In this document: positions 8,701 through 15,111 of the stretch, piece by piece
Position numbering within the stretch: position 1 is the first letter of the stretch
How the letters are laid out: the number at the start of each line of letters is the position of its first letter
Assembly: GCA_038230695.1 (NCBI GenBank)
Contig: JBBRMT010000030.1
Span: 1-29,095, forward strand
Origin: QHBQ01 sp038230695
GTDB taxonomy: Bacteria > Chloroflexota > Chloroflexia > QHBQ01
Direction: 5' to 3'
DNA: 29,095 nt
The notes under the pieces: model-generated
What the model saw: only the letters and a program-made list of their open reading frames with translations
The model's database searches: none
What the model was told of the DNA's origin: nothing
Translations under genes and position numbers: made by a program

Positions 8701-8925
8701 AACGAAAGCAGCGGGTTGCGCCTGGCGGTGGCGCTGCGGGCGGTGGAACGCACCCGCAAGCTGCCGATGCTGCTAGTCAGCGCCAGCGAACCCACGTCCG
8801 AGGAGCGCGGTCAGATCCAAATTATATTTGATTACATCGTTAACAAAAGTGGGCTTGCCAGCGGCGAGTTGATCGATCTGGTCAGGGTGCTAAACTGGCA
8901 AGGCAAAGAGGAGGCCAATGAATGA
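5716..8925 (+). CDS. Cytosolic hybrid histidine kinase: three GAF, HisKA, HATPase, receiver
   Basis: This 1,069-residue sensor kinase has no membrane segment. The first GAF domain spans about 12-160 and is followed by a charged coiled coil (about 165-200). A second GAF (about 205-375) and a third (about 385-540) follow. The HisKA helix has HELRTPLNSIIGYSD with the predicted phospho-accepting His558. The ATP-binding domain shows the N box NLVANAVKFTD (from about 674), G1 DSGIGL (706) and G2 GGTGLGLAI (about 735). After a long linker with four QTG motifs comes a receiver domain: acidic DDDDDT near 948, predicted phospho-Asp992 in LLIIDLN, and the NKSG lysine. I start at the ATG at 5716 rather than the longer open frame from 5362, because the promoter sits directly before it and the upstream part is antisense to the alpha gene. 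It overlaps the next gene by ATGA. Confidence 0.92.
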   Translation: MTTPKIRHGRLDDGYNIESTLQKLLLRVSEMVSCDHAGLVLRDPNTGELYIAAQCGMEADGETLARLLSEQRGIIYQVLNSGRPRLIANTRRVAGYVSIMRANGEEEVAAEHSRIAVPLFLDGEIGGVLSLESRVPDSYSPADLRLLNPLMEIVAMTVKAANHQRRLRDEHYELQEAYAALDNRVQDLEQVVSERSNDNPQGAELPQPMQQLHRVTERINSTYQQRKMLQTMADALVQEFSFERSVILLSHGEQLLAEAAAERDKDESKPSLRISIKDEAPHWAMFTINRHAIWCDRNSALGATLLQRLRLHSGILIPLVSRSQLIGVIVAGNSQPVTPLVGSELQVFDILSDYLVKAVDNTRLFRETQQRAAEQEILYRTVNDIVNHRDLWQLLPVITQRAVKLLNADSGAIYMHDRAHGRLEIVSNYNLIPDQTGATLDIGEGLAGRVATNHRAMRVNDYTEWRGRAARYDGMQFGAVVGVPLSSKQGELIGVLEVVGKRGERIFDESDERLLSLFAGQASTVMETARLYTDLKVANERLAAVSKLKSEFLANVSHELRTPLNSIIGYSDVLLQGVYGDLSEKQTGALNKVQRNAKNLLQMINDVLDMSKIEAGRFELNNQAFSPREVVESALSMVETQALQKALTLNHEIDPLLPRQLVGDQQRLHQVLLNLVANAVKFTDAGSVTVRFRLVNPELWAMVVADSGIGLEQADYQDIFDEFRQVDSSATRQHGGTGLGLAITRRLVNMMGGTVAVWSKGRGEGSTFTVTLPLVEPQAQRTIIEEAVWREETRRIGQVEWETARIMGNTLKLPSGDLRLAGADESGEGSANRAEELLLSEATLTPVADAEAAPSTTALQRPLGPITTRQTGELPSSAAPIRQPVGVKMSLQTGELVRGSAAEAEARPMLVVTPLQTGALDANVLDNWRINAETVMPQTGIRPIIVVDDDDDTRDIISTMLRREGHTVVCASNLAEAAALINQATPSLLIIDLNVNESSGLRLAVALRAVERTRKLPMLLVSASEPTSEERGQIQIIFDYIVNKSGLASGELIDLVRVLNWQGKEEANE

Positions 8926-9203
8926 TTACCGCAATCGTGCTGATCAACACTGCCCGCCAGCGGGTCAAGCAAACGGCGGAGGCGCTGCTGGAGATTGAAG
9001 AGGTGAAGGAGGTCTACTCCGTAACTGGCGAATACGACCTGATGGCAATCCTGCGGGTGAAGGAGTACGACGCGCTGGCCGATGTGGTAACCAGCCGCTT
9101 CGCCGCGCTGGCCGACATCACTAATACGCGCACTATGGTGGCCTTCCAGTGCTACTCGCGCCGCGACGTGGAGGAGATGTGGTCAATCGGGCTGGACTTA
9201 TAG
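8922..9203 (+). CDS. Stand-alone RAM-domain protein (Lrp/AsnC effector-binding domain)
   Basis: This 93-residue protein corresponds to the RAM ligand-binding domain of Lrp/AsnC regulators without the DNA-binding half. Visible signs are the opening strand MITAIVLINT, the VKEVYSVTGEYDLMAILRV segment with its conserved G-x-YD turn, and the closing TNTRTMVAF strand. RAM domains bind amino acids and form dimers or octamers. Its ATG overlaps the kinase stop (ATGA, 8922-8925), so the two are translationally coupled. That suggests, as inference, that it works together with the kinase as a small-molecule-sensing accessory. Confidence 0.88.
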   Translation: MITAIVLINTARQRVKQTAEALLEIEEVKEVYSVTGEYDLMAILRVKEYDALADVVTSRFAALADITNTRTMVAFQCYSRRDVEEMWSIGLDL

Positions 9204-9207
9204 CAGC

Positions 9208-9233
9208 GTGATTAGTGATTGGTGATTAGTCAT
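9208..9233. repeat. Heptanucleotide tandem repeat (GTGATTA)n
   Basis: The units GTGATTA, GTGATTG, GTGATTA and GTCAT follow the RAM gene stop directly and lie between convergent genes. The same unit appears on the other strand at 17499-17526. Confidence 0.75.
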
Positions 9234-9251
9234 CGCGGTATACTCTATGCT

Positions 9252-10549
9252 TCAAGGGGCGCAGCCTAGGATTTCACCTTCCACCTTAGTAGGCTTGCCA
9301 CCAGTAGCAGGCAGACCATACCAATTGTGGTTGCTGTCTTCACCACTGAAGTGCAGGCTATCGTCGTAGTAAAGACTGTTATTGCACCAGAGCAAGCAAA
9401 ATGGGCTGTTCAGGCCATCAGTAACTTTGACTGGTTCGCTGTTGCTGGTCAAGTCAGTGCGCCAGATGGTGGCATTTCCGCTTTGGGAGTTACCATCTGA
9501 GATAGGCTTCTGTTCGATATAGGCAAGGGAGCGACCATCCGAAGAAAGTGCAAAGTTGCCAGCATGAACGCCGAAGTAATCGCCAGCCGCTGCATGAGCG
9601 ACTACAGTGTTGCTGCCAGTGGGAATATCATAGCGCTCAATCACGTTCATTCTGGCAGTGAAGTCATTAGTTTGGCTTGGCGGCAGGGGCTGGGTTGTAG
9701 TGATTGTCTCGTAGTACAGCTCCTTACCATCGTGTGAGAGAACTTCATCATAAACATTATCCCCACCACCATTGTTACTACTCGATTGTTGTAGATCAAA
9801 CTCCTCCTTCGAACCCTGTAGGCTAAATCGCTCTACTGACTCTCCTCTTCCAGTGACCCTCAAGGTGGCTGCATAGATTAGGCCATCAGCTGTGGACCAG
9901 CCAATTATATTGTAAATATTAGAGCCTTTGAGGTTAGGGATTAGAGTAGTCTGTCCAGTGTCCAAGTTCAACACGTAGTATCTACCATTAAGCTGATCAG
10001 GGACAATTAGCTTACTGCCGTCAGCCGAGAAAGAGGTTTTATCGAGGGAGTAGTCAGCAGTAGTATCAATCTCTGGTGGGGCTTGATAGGTAGTGGTTAC
10101 GCCAGTGTTCAGGTCAACAAGCTGTATCTGGCTAGGACTGCCTAGGGGGAGACCCTGGCGCGGGCCGATGTCAGCTGCGGCAGGGATAAAGCGGGCAAGT
10201 TCACCATGACCATAACCAAATATGTGCAGGCTGATCGTCGGCGCAGGATTGGGATTATGCTGTTTGAGTGTGGCGATTACCCTGCTGCTGCCTTGGTGGA
10301 CTGTAGGCTGCCCACACGATGGAACAGCGGTGGCAGGTGGGGAACGTTGGGCGCAAATGGTAGATGCCGCAAATCAACCACGCTGAGGGTAGCCAATGGG
10401 CCTGCAATCGGCTGGCCGCCTGTTGCAGCAGGGGCAGCATTGGCCGTCCGTGACAGCAACAGCCAGCCGCCAATCGCTGCTAGCACCAGCGCCGCGCCAA
10501 AGAGAACCAACCAGGGACGCGACGCGAGGTAAAGCCGAGAACGAGACAT
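9252..10549 (-). pseudogene. Frameshifted secreted beta-propeller-like (TolB/WD40-type) gene
   Basis: The gene starts at the ATG at 10549 with a strong GGAGG site 7 nt upstream. It encodes an N-terminal signal anchor (residues about 11-33, LVLFGAALVLAAIGGWLLL). That frame stops at 10277 after 90 residues. A second minus-strand frame with no ATG is open from 10373 to 9252 and continues in the right style: VDLNTGVTTTY, FSADGSKLIV, VLNLDTGQTTLI, SSDGRSLAYIE. These DG/DTG repeats are typical of TolB- or WD40-like propellers. Joining the halves needs a -1 shift (one missing base) somewhere in 10277-10373, and I see no slippery heptamer there. A real mutation or an assembly error is more likely than programmed frameshifting. 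Annotators may call only the GTG-initiated 9252-9974 part. Function unknown. Confidence 0.7.
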
Positions 10550-10591
10550 AGCTGTTCCTCCTTCTCCACATTGGGTATATGACAGTACATT

Positions 10592-10604
10592 GACCGAAAC
10601 GGTC
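10592..10604. promoter_or_regulatory. Palindromic operator candidate (GACCG-AAA-CGGTC)
   Basis: A perfect 5-bp dyad with a 3-bp centre sits 43-55 bp upstream of the frameshifted gene's start. It is framed by GTAC on both sides (10585-10588 and 10604-10607 on the plus strand). The form resembles TetR-family operators. No regulator gene is adjacent, so this is only a candidate. Confidence 0.35.
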
Positions 10605-10637
10605 GTACCTGGTTTTGATAGATGTGGATATTGCCCG

Positions 10638-10656
10638 CTTCCTTAGTCAAAGGAAG
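10638..10656 (-). terminator. Hairpin between the DUF427 gene and the frameshifted gene
   Basis: CTTCCTT and AAGGAAG form a 7-bp stem around a 5-nt loop, about 95 nt downstream of the DUF427 stop. No clear T-tract follows, so termination is only possible, not shown. Confidence 0.3.
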
Positions 10657-10750
10657 AGGCTAGCGAGGATCGCCGTCCCGCGAGGGGGCGAGTTAAAATC
10701 ATATAACGTAAGCGGGGGTAAAGTTGATGCGGGCAGTAGGTGTGAATGTG

Positions 10751-11254
10751 CTACCAGCCAGCCGAGCCAGCGCCGCCCTTGAAGGGGCCAACGATGTCGC
10801 TGGTAATCCAGCCGCCGTAGAAGTCGCCCTCCTGCGCTTGCACCTGCTCGTCGTCAACGTAGCAAGCCTCCATCCTCGAAGGGTAGAAGGCAATATAGTT
10901 CTTGAGGCTTTCGTAGCCAGTCGCGGGCTGGGGGTAGAACCAGGCAACGTTCGCGGCGCTCTTGTCGCCAATGTTGAGGGTATAGTAGCTGGCTTCGCCC
11001 TTGAACTCGCAGAAGCTGTGATGATTAGTCTGCTTCAGGTGCGCCATATGCACATCTTCGGGCGGGATGTAATAAACCGGCGGGTGACTGGTCTCTAGCA
11101 CTCGCCTGGCCCGCGTGGTGTCGGCGATAACCATGCCATTGTATACAACGCGGATGCGCTTGTCGCTCTCCTCGACGCGAGGTGGGCGCGGATAATCCCA
11201 TACCGACTCCTGGCCGGGGCGGGGTTCGATACGCTGACGGGGATTGCTGCTCAT
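10751..11254 (-). CDS. DUF427 family protein
   Basis: This 167-residue protein matches the DUF427 family: VVYNGMVIADTTRARRVLETSHPPVYYIPPEDV, then HHSFCEFKGEASYYTL and the AFYPSRMEACYVDDE block. These motifs form a small beta-rich fold of unknown biochemical role. I start at the ATG at 11254, where AGGAGG lies 9 nt upstream; the much longer open frame reaching 11554 runs antisense to the ATPase remnant and is not real. An extended -10 promoter lies at 11306-11314. It is probably transcribed alone. Confidence 0.85.
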   Translation of the reverse strand: MSSNPRQRIEPRPGQESVWDYPRPPRVEESDKRIRVVYNGMVIADTTRARRVLETSHPPVYYIPPEDVHMAHLKQTNHHSFCEFKGEASYYTLNIGDKSAANVAWFYPQPATGYESLKNYIAFYPSRMEACYVDDEQVQAQEGDFYGGWITSDIVGPFKGGAGSAGW

Positions 11255-11305
11255 TGCCGATTTCCTCCTGTCGGGCTGCCATCTGTAACTGCCTTGATGC
11301 CTTTT

Positions 11306-11314
11306 ATTATACCA
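11306..11314 (-). promoter_or_regulatory. Extended -10 promoter for the DUF427 gene
   Basis: On the minus strand the sequence reads TGGTATAAT, an exact TGnTATAAT extended -10 element, about 52 nt upstream of the DUF427 ATG. No good -35 is present at normal spacing, which is usual for extended -10 promoters. Confidence 0.5.
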
Positions 11315-11366
11315 AATTGTGCAGACCTTGATATATATGATTATGATATTACGAAAGGGGAAGTCT

Positions 11367-11606
11367 ATGTCCACCGATATGCAGGAGCAAGCCACAGCCG
11401 AAGCGGAAGCGCCGCAACGAAACATCGCCATCAAGTCCATAAAGCTGACTAACCTGCTCTCCTTCGGGCCGGACACCGAACCGCTGGAGCTAGGACCGCT
11501 CAATGTGCTGATTGGAGCGAACGGGTCGGGGAAGTCAAACATCATACGAGCCATTAGTTTGCTCCAGGCTGCGCCGACCGACCTGGTAGCGCCATTTGGT
11601 AGATAA
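11367..11606 (+). pseudogene. N-terminal fragment of an AAA (RecF/SMC-like) ATPase
   Basis: An ATG at 11367 with AAAGGGG just upstream starts 79 residues that contain IKLTNLLSFGP, LELGPLNVLIGANGSGKS (Walker A) and NIIRAISLLQAAPTDLVAPFG. This is the opening of AAA_21-type ATPases that are often paired with a DUF4276 protein. A complete ATPase would run on for roughly 300 more residues, with signature and Walker B motifs. Here it stops at 11606, and the reading continues in a remnant of the partner gene. The signature motif, Walker B and the rest of the ATPase are missing, so it cannot be functional. Confidence 0.75.
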
Positions 11607-11838
11607 CTTCAGCAGCACACCAGAAGATGTTGTGGTTTTCGATAAGGAAGAGGACATTAACGCCAAAGAGTACCTTCGCGGAAAGCTCAGTCGCCTACCG
11701 ACAAGCGTGGATAACGAGCAGTTGCATCTAATGGCGCAGCGGATGGAAGCATGGTTTTTGGCAGAAGCTGAGGCTCTGGCGGAGCGTTACGGTTCTGCCA
11801 TAAAGAATTCGAGATCGCTACCGATTTCAACTTCGTGA
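11596..11838 (+). pseudogene. Internal fragment of a DUF4276 protein
   Basis: These 80 residues include NEQLHLMAQRMEAWFLAEAEALAERYG, close to the conserved core of DUF4276 (TOPRIM-like) proteins. Both the N-terminal metal-binding part and the C-terminal tail are absent. DUF4276 genes typically follow AAA_21 ATPase genes, as the neighbouring fragment shows, and the pair is suspected to act in defence against foreign DNA. A deletion has removed the ATPase C-terminus and the DUF4276 N-terminus. Recognisable homology ends near 11795, and from about 11842 the DNA belongs to the fni gene on the other strand. Confidence 0.65.
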
Positions 11839-12937
11839 GGCGACGGTTGGCATAGTCACGGTAGTCAATGCCTCGCGCTTCCAGCCAGCTACGGCTACGG
11901 CCCATAATGATGAGGTCAGCTTCGCGCAAGTCGGTCACGGTGCGTGAGCCAGTTAGGAACATGGCAAGCCGCAGTTCGCTGATCAGGCGCAGCAGCGTGG
12001 CTTCAACCGCTGCTGCGCTTTCCTGCGCCGCAACCACCAGCGGGCGACCAAGCGCCACCACCGTCGCGCCCAGGGCGATAGCGCGGGCAGCATCCAGGCC
12101 GCTGCGTATCCCGCCGCTGGCAACTACCTGCAGGCCGGTGCTGCGCCGCAACTCGACCACGCTGGCAACGGTGGGGATGCCCCACACGTCGGTCCATGCG
12201 TTGTCCGCGCCGCTGTCAAGCATCGCGCCGCCGGTCTTCGCCTCCTCCTGCCGCACTCGCTCAATAATCGCAAAGCTGGTGCCGCCCAACCCGCTGCTGT
12301 CCACCGCCTGCGCCCCGGCCCTCTCGATCAACATCGCTTCCTCGCGGGCAATGCCGCAACCGGTTTCCTTCACCATAATCGGCACGCCTAGTCCGCTCGC
12401 CATCCGTGATATGTGTTCCAAGCCGCCGCTGAAATCGGTATCGCCCTCTGGCTGCAGCGCCTCCTGGGCCGCATTGAGGTGGATCGCCAACGCCTGTGCG
12501 TCTATCATCGCCAGCGCGGCGCGAGCTTCGGCCAGCCCATACCCTGCGATCAACTGGGCGATGCCCAGGTTGCCAATCAGCAGAATGTCGGGCGCGTTAT
12601 CGCGGGCCACGCGAAAGCTATCGGCCAGGGTGGGGTCTTCGATAGCCGCCCGCTGGCTGCCCACCCCCATGCCAATGCCCAGCTTCTGCGCGGCTGAGGC
12701 CAGGTTGGCGTTGATCTGGCTCACCTGGGGGTGGCCGCCAGTCATGCCGGTGATCAGCAACGGAAAATTAAGCTGGTGGCCGAGGAAGTCGGCGCGAAGG
12801 TCGAGATCTGCGCTACGCAATTCTGGCAGGGCGCGATGCACCAGGGTGACATCGCCGAATCCGCTAAAGCCGCTATTCTCCGCGCTGGCGCTGCTGGCAA
12901 TCCTAACATGGTCGAGCTTACGTGAACTAGTCGCCAT
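11687..12937 (-). CDS. fni: Isopentenyl-diphosphate delta-isomerase, type 2 (FMN-dependent)
   Basis: This enzyme interconverts isopentenyl and dimethylallyl diphosphate in the cytosol with reduced FMN, supplying isoprenoid synthesis. Diagnostic segments are the early RKLDHVRIA, LLITGMTGGH, GVGSQRAAIED, the NAAQEALQPEGD stretch, VKETGCGI, SSGLGGTSF, VVASGGIRSG and the phosphate-binding ALGRPLV. The ATG at 12937 has AGGAG 8 nt upstream. The family usually has about 330-350 residues; here the recognisable enzyme ends near residue 365 (DYANRR, about 11842). A further 51 residues are translated from DNA antisense to the DUF4276 remnant, so the original stop codon seems to have been lost and replaced by a fortuitous one at 11687. 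The promoter is at 12998-13026, and a G-run palindrome lies in the 5' UTR. Confidence 0.93.
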   Translation of the reverse strand: MATSSRKLDHVRIASSASAENSGFSGFGDVTLVHRALPELRSADLDLRADFLGHQLNFPLLITGMTGGHPQVSQINANLASAAQKLGIGMGVGSQRAAIEDPTLADSFRVARDNAPDILLIGNLGIAQLIAGYGLAEARAALAMIDAQALAIHLNAAQEALQPEGDTDFSGGLEHISRMASGLGVPIMVKETGCGIAREEAMLIERAGAQAVDSSGLGGTSFAIIERVRQEEAKTGGAMLDSGADNAWTDVWGIPTVASVVELRRSTGLQVVASGGIRSGLDAARAIALGATVVALGRPLVVAAQESAAAVEATLLRLISELRLAMFLTGSRTVTDLREADLIIMGRSRSWLEARGIDYRDYANRRLTKLKSVAISNSLWQNRNAPPEPQLLPKTMLPSAAPLDATARYPRLSVGD

Positions 12938-12957
12938 CTATATTCTCCTGCTCATTA

Positions 12958-12990
12958 TCCCTCCCGTGGGGAGGGGCTGGGGGTGGGTTC
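12958..12990. repeat. G/C-run palindrome in the fni 5' region
   Basis: CCCTCCC, a short GT centre, GGGGAGGGG, a CT spacer and GGGGGTGGG form a strong hairpin with a second G-run. The layout (C-run or G-run, short spacer, palindrome) is the same as the palindromes inserted in ligA at 22705-22733, 22824-22853, 22897-22925 and 23157-23190. It is the only copy I see outside coding sequence in this window. Confidence 0.6.
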
Positions 12991-12997
12991 TTGCGCC

Positions 12998-13026
12998 ATT
13001 ATAGCACACGAGATTTTGCTTGATAA
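12998..13026 (-). promoter_or_regulatory. Promoter for fni
   Basis: On the minus strand TTATCA (13026-13021), a 17-bp spacer and TATAAT (13003-12998) are present, with an extended TGC directly before the -10. The same TGTGCTATAAT string is used before the membrane-protein gene at 15029. Confidence 0.6.
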
Positions 13027-13035
13027 GTAGGTGAT

Positions 13036-13064
13036 TTGCAAAATGCGGATGGGTTTGGTATGAT
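13036..13064 (+). promoter_or_regulatory. Promoter candidate for the sortase gene
   Basis: TTGCAA (13036-13041), a 17-bp spacer and TATGAT (13059-13064) would start a transcript about 120 nt before the sortase gene. It is divergent from the fni promoter. Confidence 0.5.
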
Positions 13065-13130
13065 GAGGCTATTGAATCAGTCAAGCCTATAACCCACAAA
13101 TCTGTCCTACCGCCTCAAACGTATTTATAG

Positions 13131-13146
13131 TGTGAAAGTTATCACA
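13131..13146. promoter_or_regulatory. CRP/FNR-family binding site candidate
   Basis: TGTGA-N6-TCACA is an exact match to the CRP dyad. It lies about 50-65 bp upstream of the sortase start and downstream of the promoter at 13036-13064. Bound there, a regulator could block that promoter's transcript or help a weaker start near TATAAA (13161-13166). The site type is known from other bacteria; its use here is inferred. Confidence 0.4.
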
Positions 13147-13194
13147 TAGTCCCAGGCTGATATAAACTCCTCAGCGCATAACTTAGATCGCAAG

Positions 13195-14082
13195 GTGACA
13201 ATATTGGAACAGAGTAACGAAGGACTGAATAACAAAGCGGTGACCAGAGGGCTGCCCAGTGCGCCGCTGCTGGCAGTGGGGGCGCTAGTCCTAATCGCCC
13301 TCCTCGGAGTCGGTGGCTACTTTATGTGGCAACCCGGCGGCTCACCTCCACCCGCGCCAACCAATAGCTCCGTACAGGTGATGGAGGGCAAGTCGGGGCC
13401 GATTCCAAGCAAAACGCCAGTGCCGCCCACTGCTACCAACACGCCCAGGCCCACGCCAAGCAGCGTGCCAACTGCTACCAGCGTGCCATCGGCCACCGCT
13501 ATGCCCAGTGTAACTGCGGTTGTTAGCGCAACATCTACCGCGCAACCTGCGGCCACCCCCGCACCAAGCACCAACGTGCGCCCCACCCCTGCGCCCAGCA
13601 ACAACAGCGGCACGATTGCCGACAGTGGTCCCGGCCTGCCGGTTCAACTGAGCATCCCTACCATTGGCGTTAATGCCGCCATCGAGCGAGTGGGAGTCGC
13701 CAACGATGGCACCATGGCCGTGCCAGTCAGCGAGTGGGATGTGGGCTGGTATCGTCAGGGTTATCTGCCGGGCAGCATCGGCAACGCCGCGATTGACGGC
13801 CACCTGGACTGGACGCACGGCCCGGCGGTGTTCTGGAATCTCGGCAAGCTCAGTGTCGGTGATGCCATTTACGTCACCGACAACAAAGGGGTGAAGCGCA
13901 AGTTTGTGGTCAACGCGCTGGTGGCCTACCCATACGACAACGCGCCGCTGAACAACATCTTCGGTAGCTCCAATGCGGCGCACCTCAACCTGATTACCTG
14001 CAATGGCATCTACAGCCGTACCGCTCACAACTACAACAAGCGCCTGGTGGTCTACACCACCCTCTCAGGGGTAGTCAATTAA
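13195..14082 (+). CDS. Sortase family transpeptidase with Thr/Pro-rich linker
   Basis: Sortases cut a sorting signal and join surface proteins to a cell-envelope nucleophile. This 295-residue protein has an N-terminal membrane anchor (about 25-45, PLLAVGALVLIALLGVGGYF). A low-complexity linker rich in Thr, Pro, Ala and Ser (about 50-140) would span the wall. The sortase domain (about 150-290) has the catalytic trio visible: His203 in IDGHLDW, Cys269 in LITCNG and Arg283 in NKRLVVY. It is annotated from the GTG at 13195; a TTG at 13204 has a better ribosome site (AAGGTG, 6 nt away) and may be the true start. No LPxTG-type substrate is encoded in the window. A strong terminator follows at 14113-14138. 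Confidence 0.9.
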   Translation: MTILEQSNEGLNNKAVTRGLPSAPLLAVGALVLIALLGVGGYFMWQPGGSPPPAPTNSSVQVMEGKSGPIPSKTPVPPTATNTPRPTPSSVPTATSVPSATAMPSVTAVVSATSTAQPAATPAPSTNVRPTPAPSNNSGTIADSGPGLPVQLSIPTIGVNAAIERVGVANDGTMAVPVSEWDVGWYRQGYLPGSIGNAAIDGHLDWTHGPAVFWNLGKLSVGDAIYVTDNKGVKRKFVVNALVAYPYDNAPLNNIFGSSNAAHLNLITCNGIYSRTAHNYNKRLVVYTTLSGVVN

Positions 14083-14112
14083 CTGGGACAAGCATCCACT
14101 TTAATACACACA

Positions 14113-14138
14113 AACCCTCTACCCACCAGTAGAGGGTT
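14113..14138 (+). terminator. Intrinsic terminator of the sortase gene
   Basis: AACCCTCTAC and GTAGAGGGTT form a perfect 10-bp stem around CCACCA, followed by CTTTGT. It lies 31 nt after the sortase stop codon. Confidence 0.8.
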
Positions 14139-14186
14139 CTTTGTATCCCGATTTTATACCAATTCCAGCAGGTGATGTGGCAAATC

Positions 14187-14225
14187 GTAGGGTCGGGCGG
14201 TGGCCCGCCCTGGTGCAGCGCCAAC
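14187..14225 (+). repeat. GTAGGG-type hairpin repeat, copy A
   Basis: The sequence opens GTAGGGTCGGGCGG, forms a CGGGC/GCCCG stem around GGTG, and closes with CCCTGGTGCAGCGCCAAC. It is related over about 40 nt to copy B at 14297-14335, and its core also occurs at 17461-17490 and 22076-22101. It lies in the 278-bp gap between sortase and the convergent membrane-protein gene, which holds nothing else besides the terminator. Confidence 0.65.
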
Positions 14226-14296
14226 AATGCTGATTTTACCGTATCGCCTACTATATTTAGTATTTACCAGATAGATGAGCAGATGGTGGGTTTCCA

Positions 14297-14335
14297 ATAG
14301 GGCCGAACCATTGTTCGCCCTGATGCAATTCCAAC
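14297..14335 (+). repeat. GTAGGG-type hairpin repeat, copy B
   Basis: The sequence opens ATAGGGCCGAACCATT, forms a CGAAC/GTTCG stem around CATT, and closes CCCTGATGCAATTCCAAC. Relative to copy A both sides of the stem have changed together (CGGGC/GCCCG to CGAAC/GTTCG) while the outside stayed similar. That is compensatory change, indicating that the folded structure matters. Confidence 0.65.
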
Positions 14336-14360
14336 ATCACCAAACGCAATTGGCTTACGC

Positions 14361-15029
14361 TCATGGAAAGAAGCGATTGAGTAGCCAGGATGGGACGTAG
14401 GTTATCAAGATGCCCACTAGCAGGCTAGACCAGAATAGCACCCACAGGGTGCCACGCGCTCCGCTGGATACCCGCCCCTCCACCAACGCGCCAAAAACCA
14501 GGGCCAGTGCGGCCAGAATGCTGATGCCGATCACCAAACTGCCTGTAACCGATAGCATGGTAGTGTTTCGCGCAATGGTTAGCAGGATAACCCCGGCCAG
14601 TATCTCGGTGAAGTAGATTACCCAGCCCGCGCTGCGGCGGTCGTTAGGCACCGCAATATCGAATAGGGCGACCACCAGCACCAGCACTGCGGAAAGCACG
14701 CCAGCTGCAATGCAAAGCAGGCCGATAGTGGAGAGCAAGCTGAAATCTTCACGGTCAAAGAGCAACAACAACAGGCCACCCACGACCAGACCAGCTTCGA
14801 GTACATAGAACAGGGTGGTATCGCTAGTGGAACTGTAGCGGTTGAGGGTGGCGCGGGCGATAGTGCTGCTGCGGCTAACCGGACGGCCCAGGCTATCGGT
14901 GGTAACCACCGTCTGGGCCTGCTCGGTGTTTGCCATCCCCAGGTTGCGTAGTGAACGAATCATTAGCGCGAGGGCAGATAGCACGCTGATGCCGATGAGG
15001 ATGATGCCAGCGAATGGGAGTATAGACAT
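14361..15029 (-). CDS. Multi-pass membrane protein, function unknown
   Basis: This 222-residue protein has about six predicted membrane segments: an N-terminal one (ILPFAGIILIGISVLSALALMI), a pair around residues 73-120, and three more from about 130 to the end. A soluble loop (about 28-70) carries a Ser/Thr-rich stretch (TTDSLGRPVSRSSTIAR). The start at 15029 has AAGGAAGGA just upstream, and a promoter lies at 15067-15094. I do not recognise the family. It sits between the sortase and the opp operon, with its own promoter, and there is no sign that it belongs to either. Confidence 0.75.
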   Translation of the reverse strand: MSILPFAGIILIGISVLSALALMIRSLRNLGMANTEQAQTVVTTDSLGRPVSRSSTIARATLNRYSSTSDTTLFYVLEAGLVVGGLLLLLFDREDFSLLSTIGLLCIAAGVLSAVLVLVVALFDIAVPNDRRSAGWVIYFTEILAGVILLTIARNTTMLSVTGSLVIGISILAALALVFGALVEGRVSSGARGTLWVLFWSSLLVGILITYVPSWLLNRFFP

Positions 15030-15066
15030 AGTTCCTTCCTTGTGACGGGCAATTTTGGCTGATGTG

Positions 15067-15094
15067 ATTATAGCACAAAACGTACCTTCATCAA
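15067..15094 (-). promoter_or_regulatory. Promoter for the membrane-protein gene
   Basis: On the minus strand TTGATG (15094-15089), a 16-bp spacer and TATAAT (15072-15067) with the extended string TGTGCTATAAT are present, about 38 nt before the ATG. Confidence 0.55.
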
Positions 15095-15111
15095 CAAATC
15101 AGGATGCCACC

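Noticed and set aside
10277..10373. Programmed -1 frameshift site in the broken propeller gene
   Set aside because: No X-XXY-YYZ slippery heptamer or downstream pseudoknot is visible in the overlap.
11255..11554. N-terminal extension of the DUF427 protein
   Set aside because: It is antisense to the ATPase remnant and upstream of a better start with AGGAGG at 11254.
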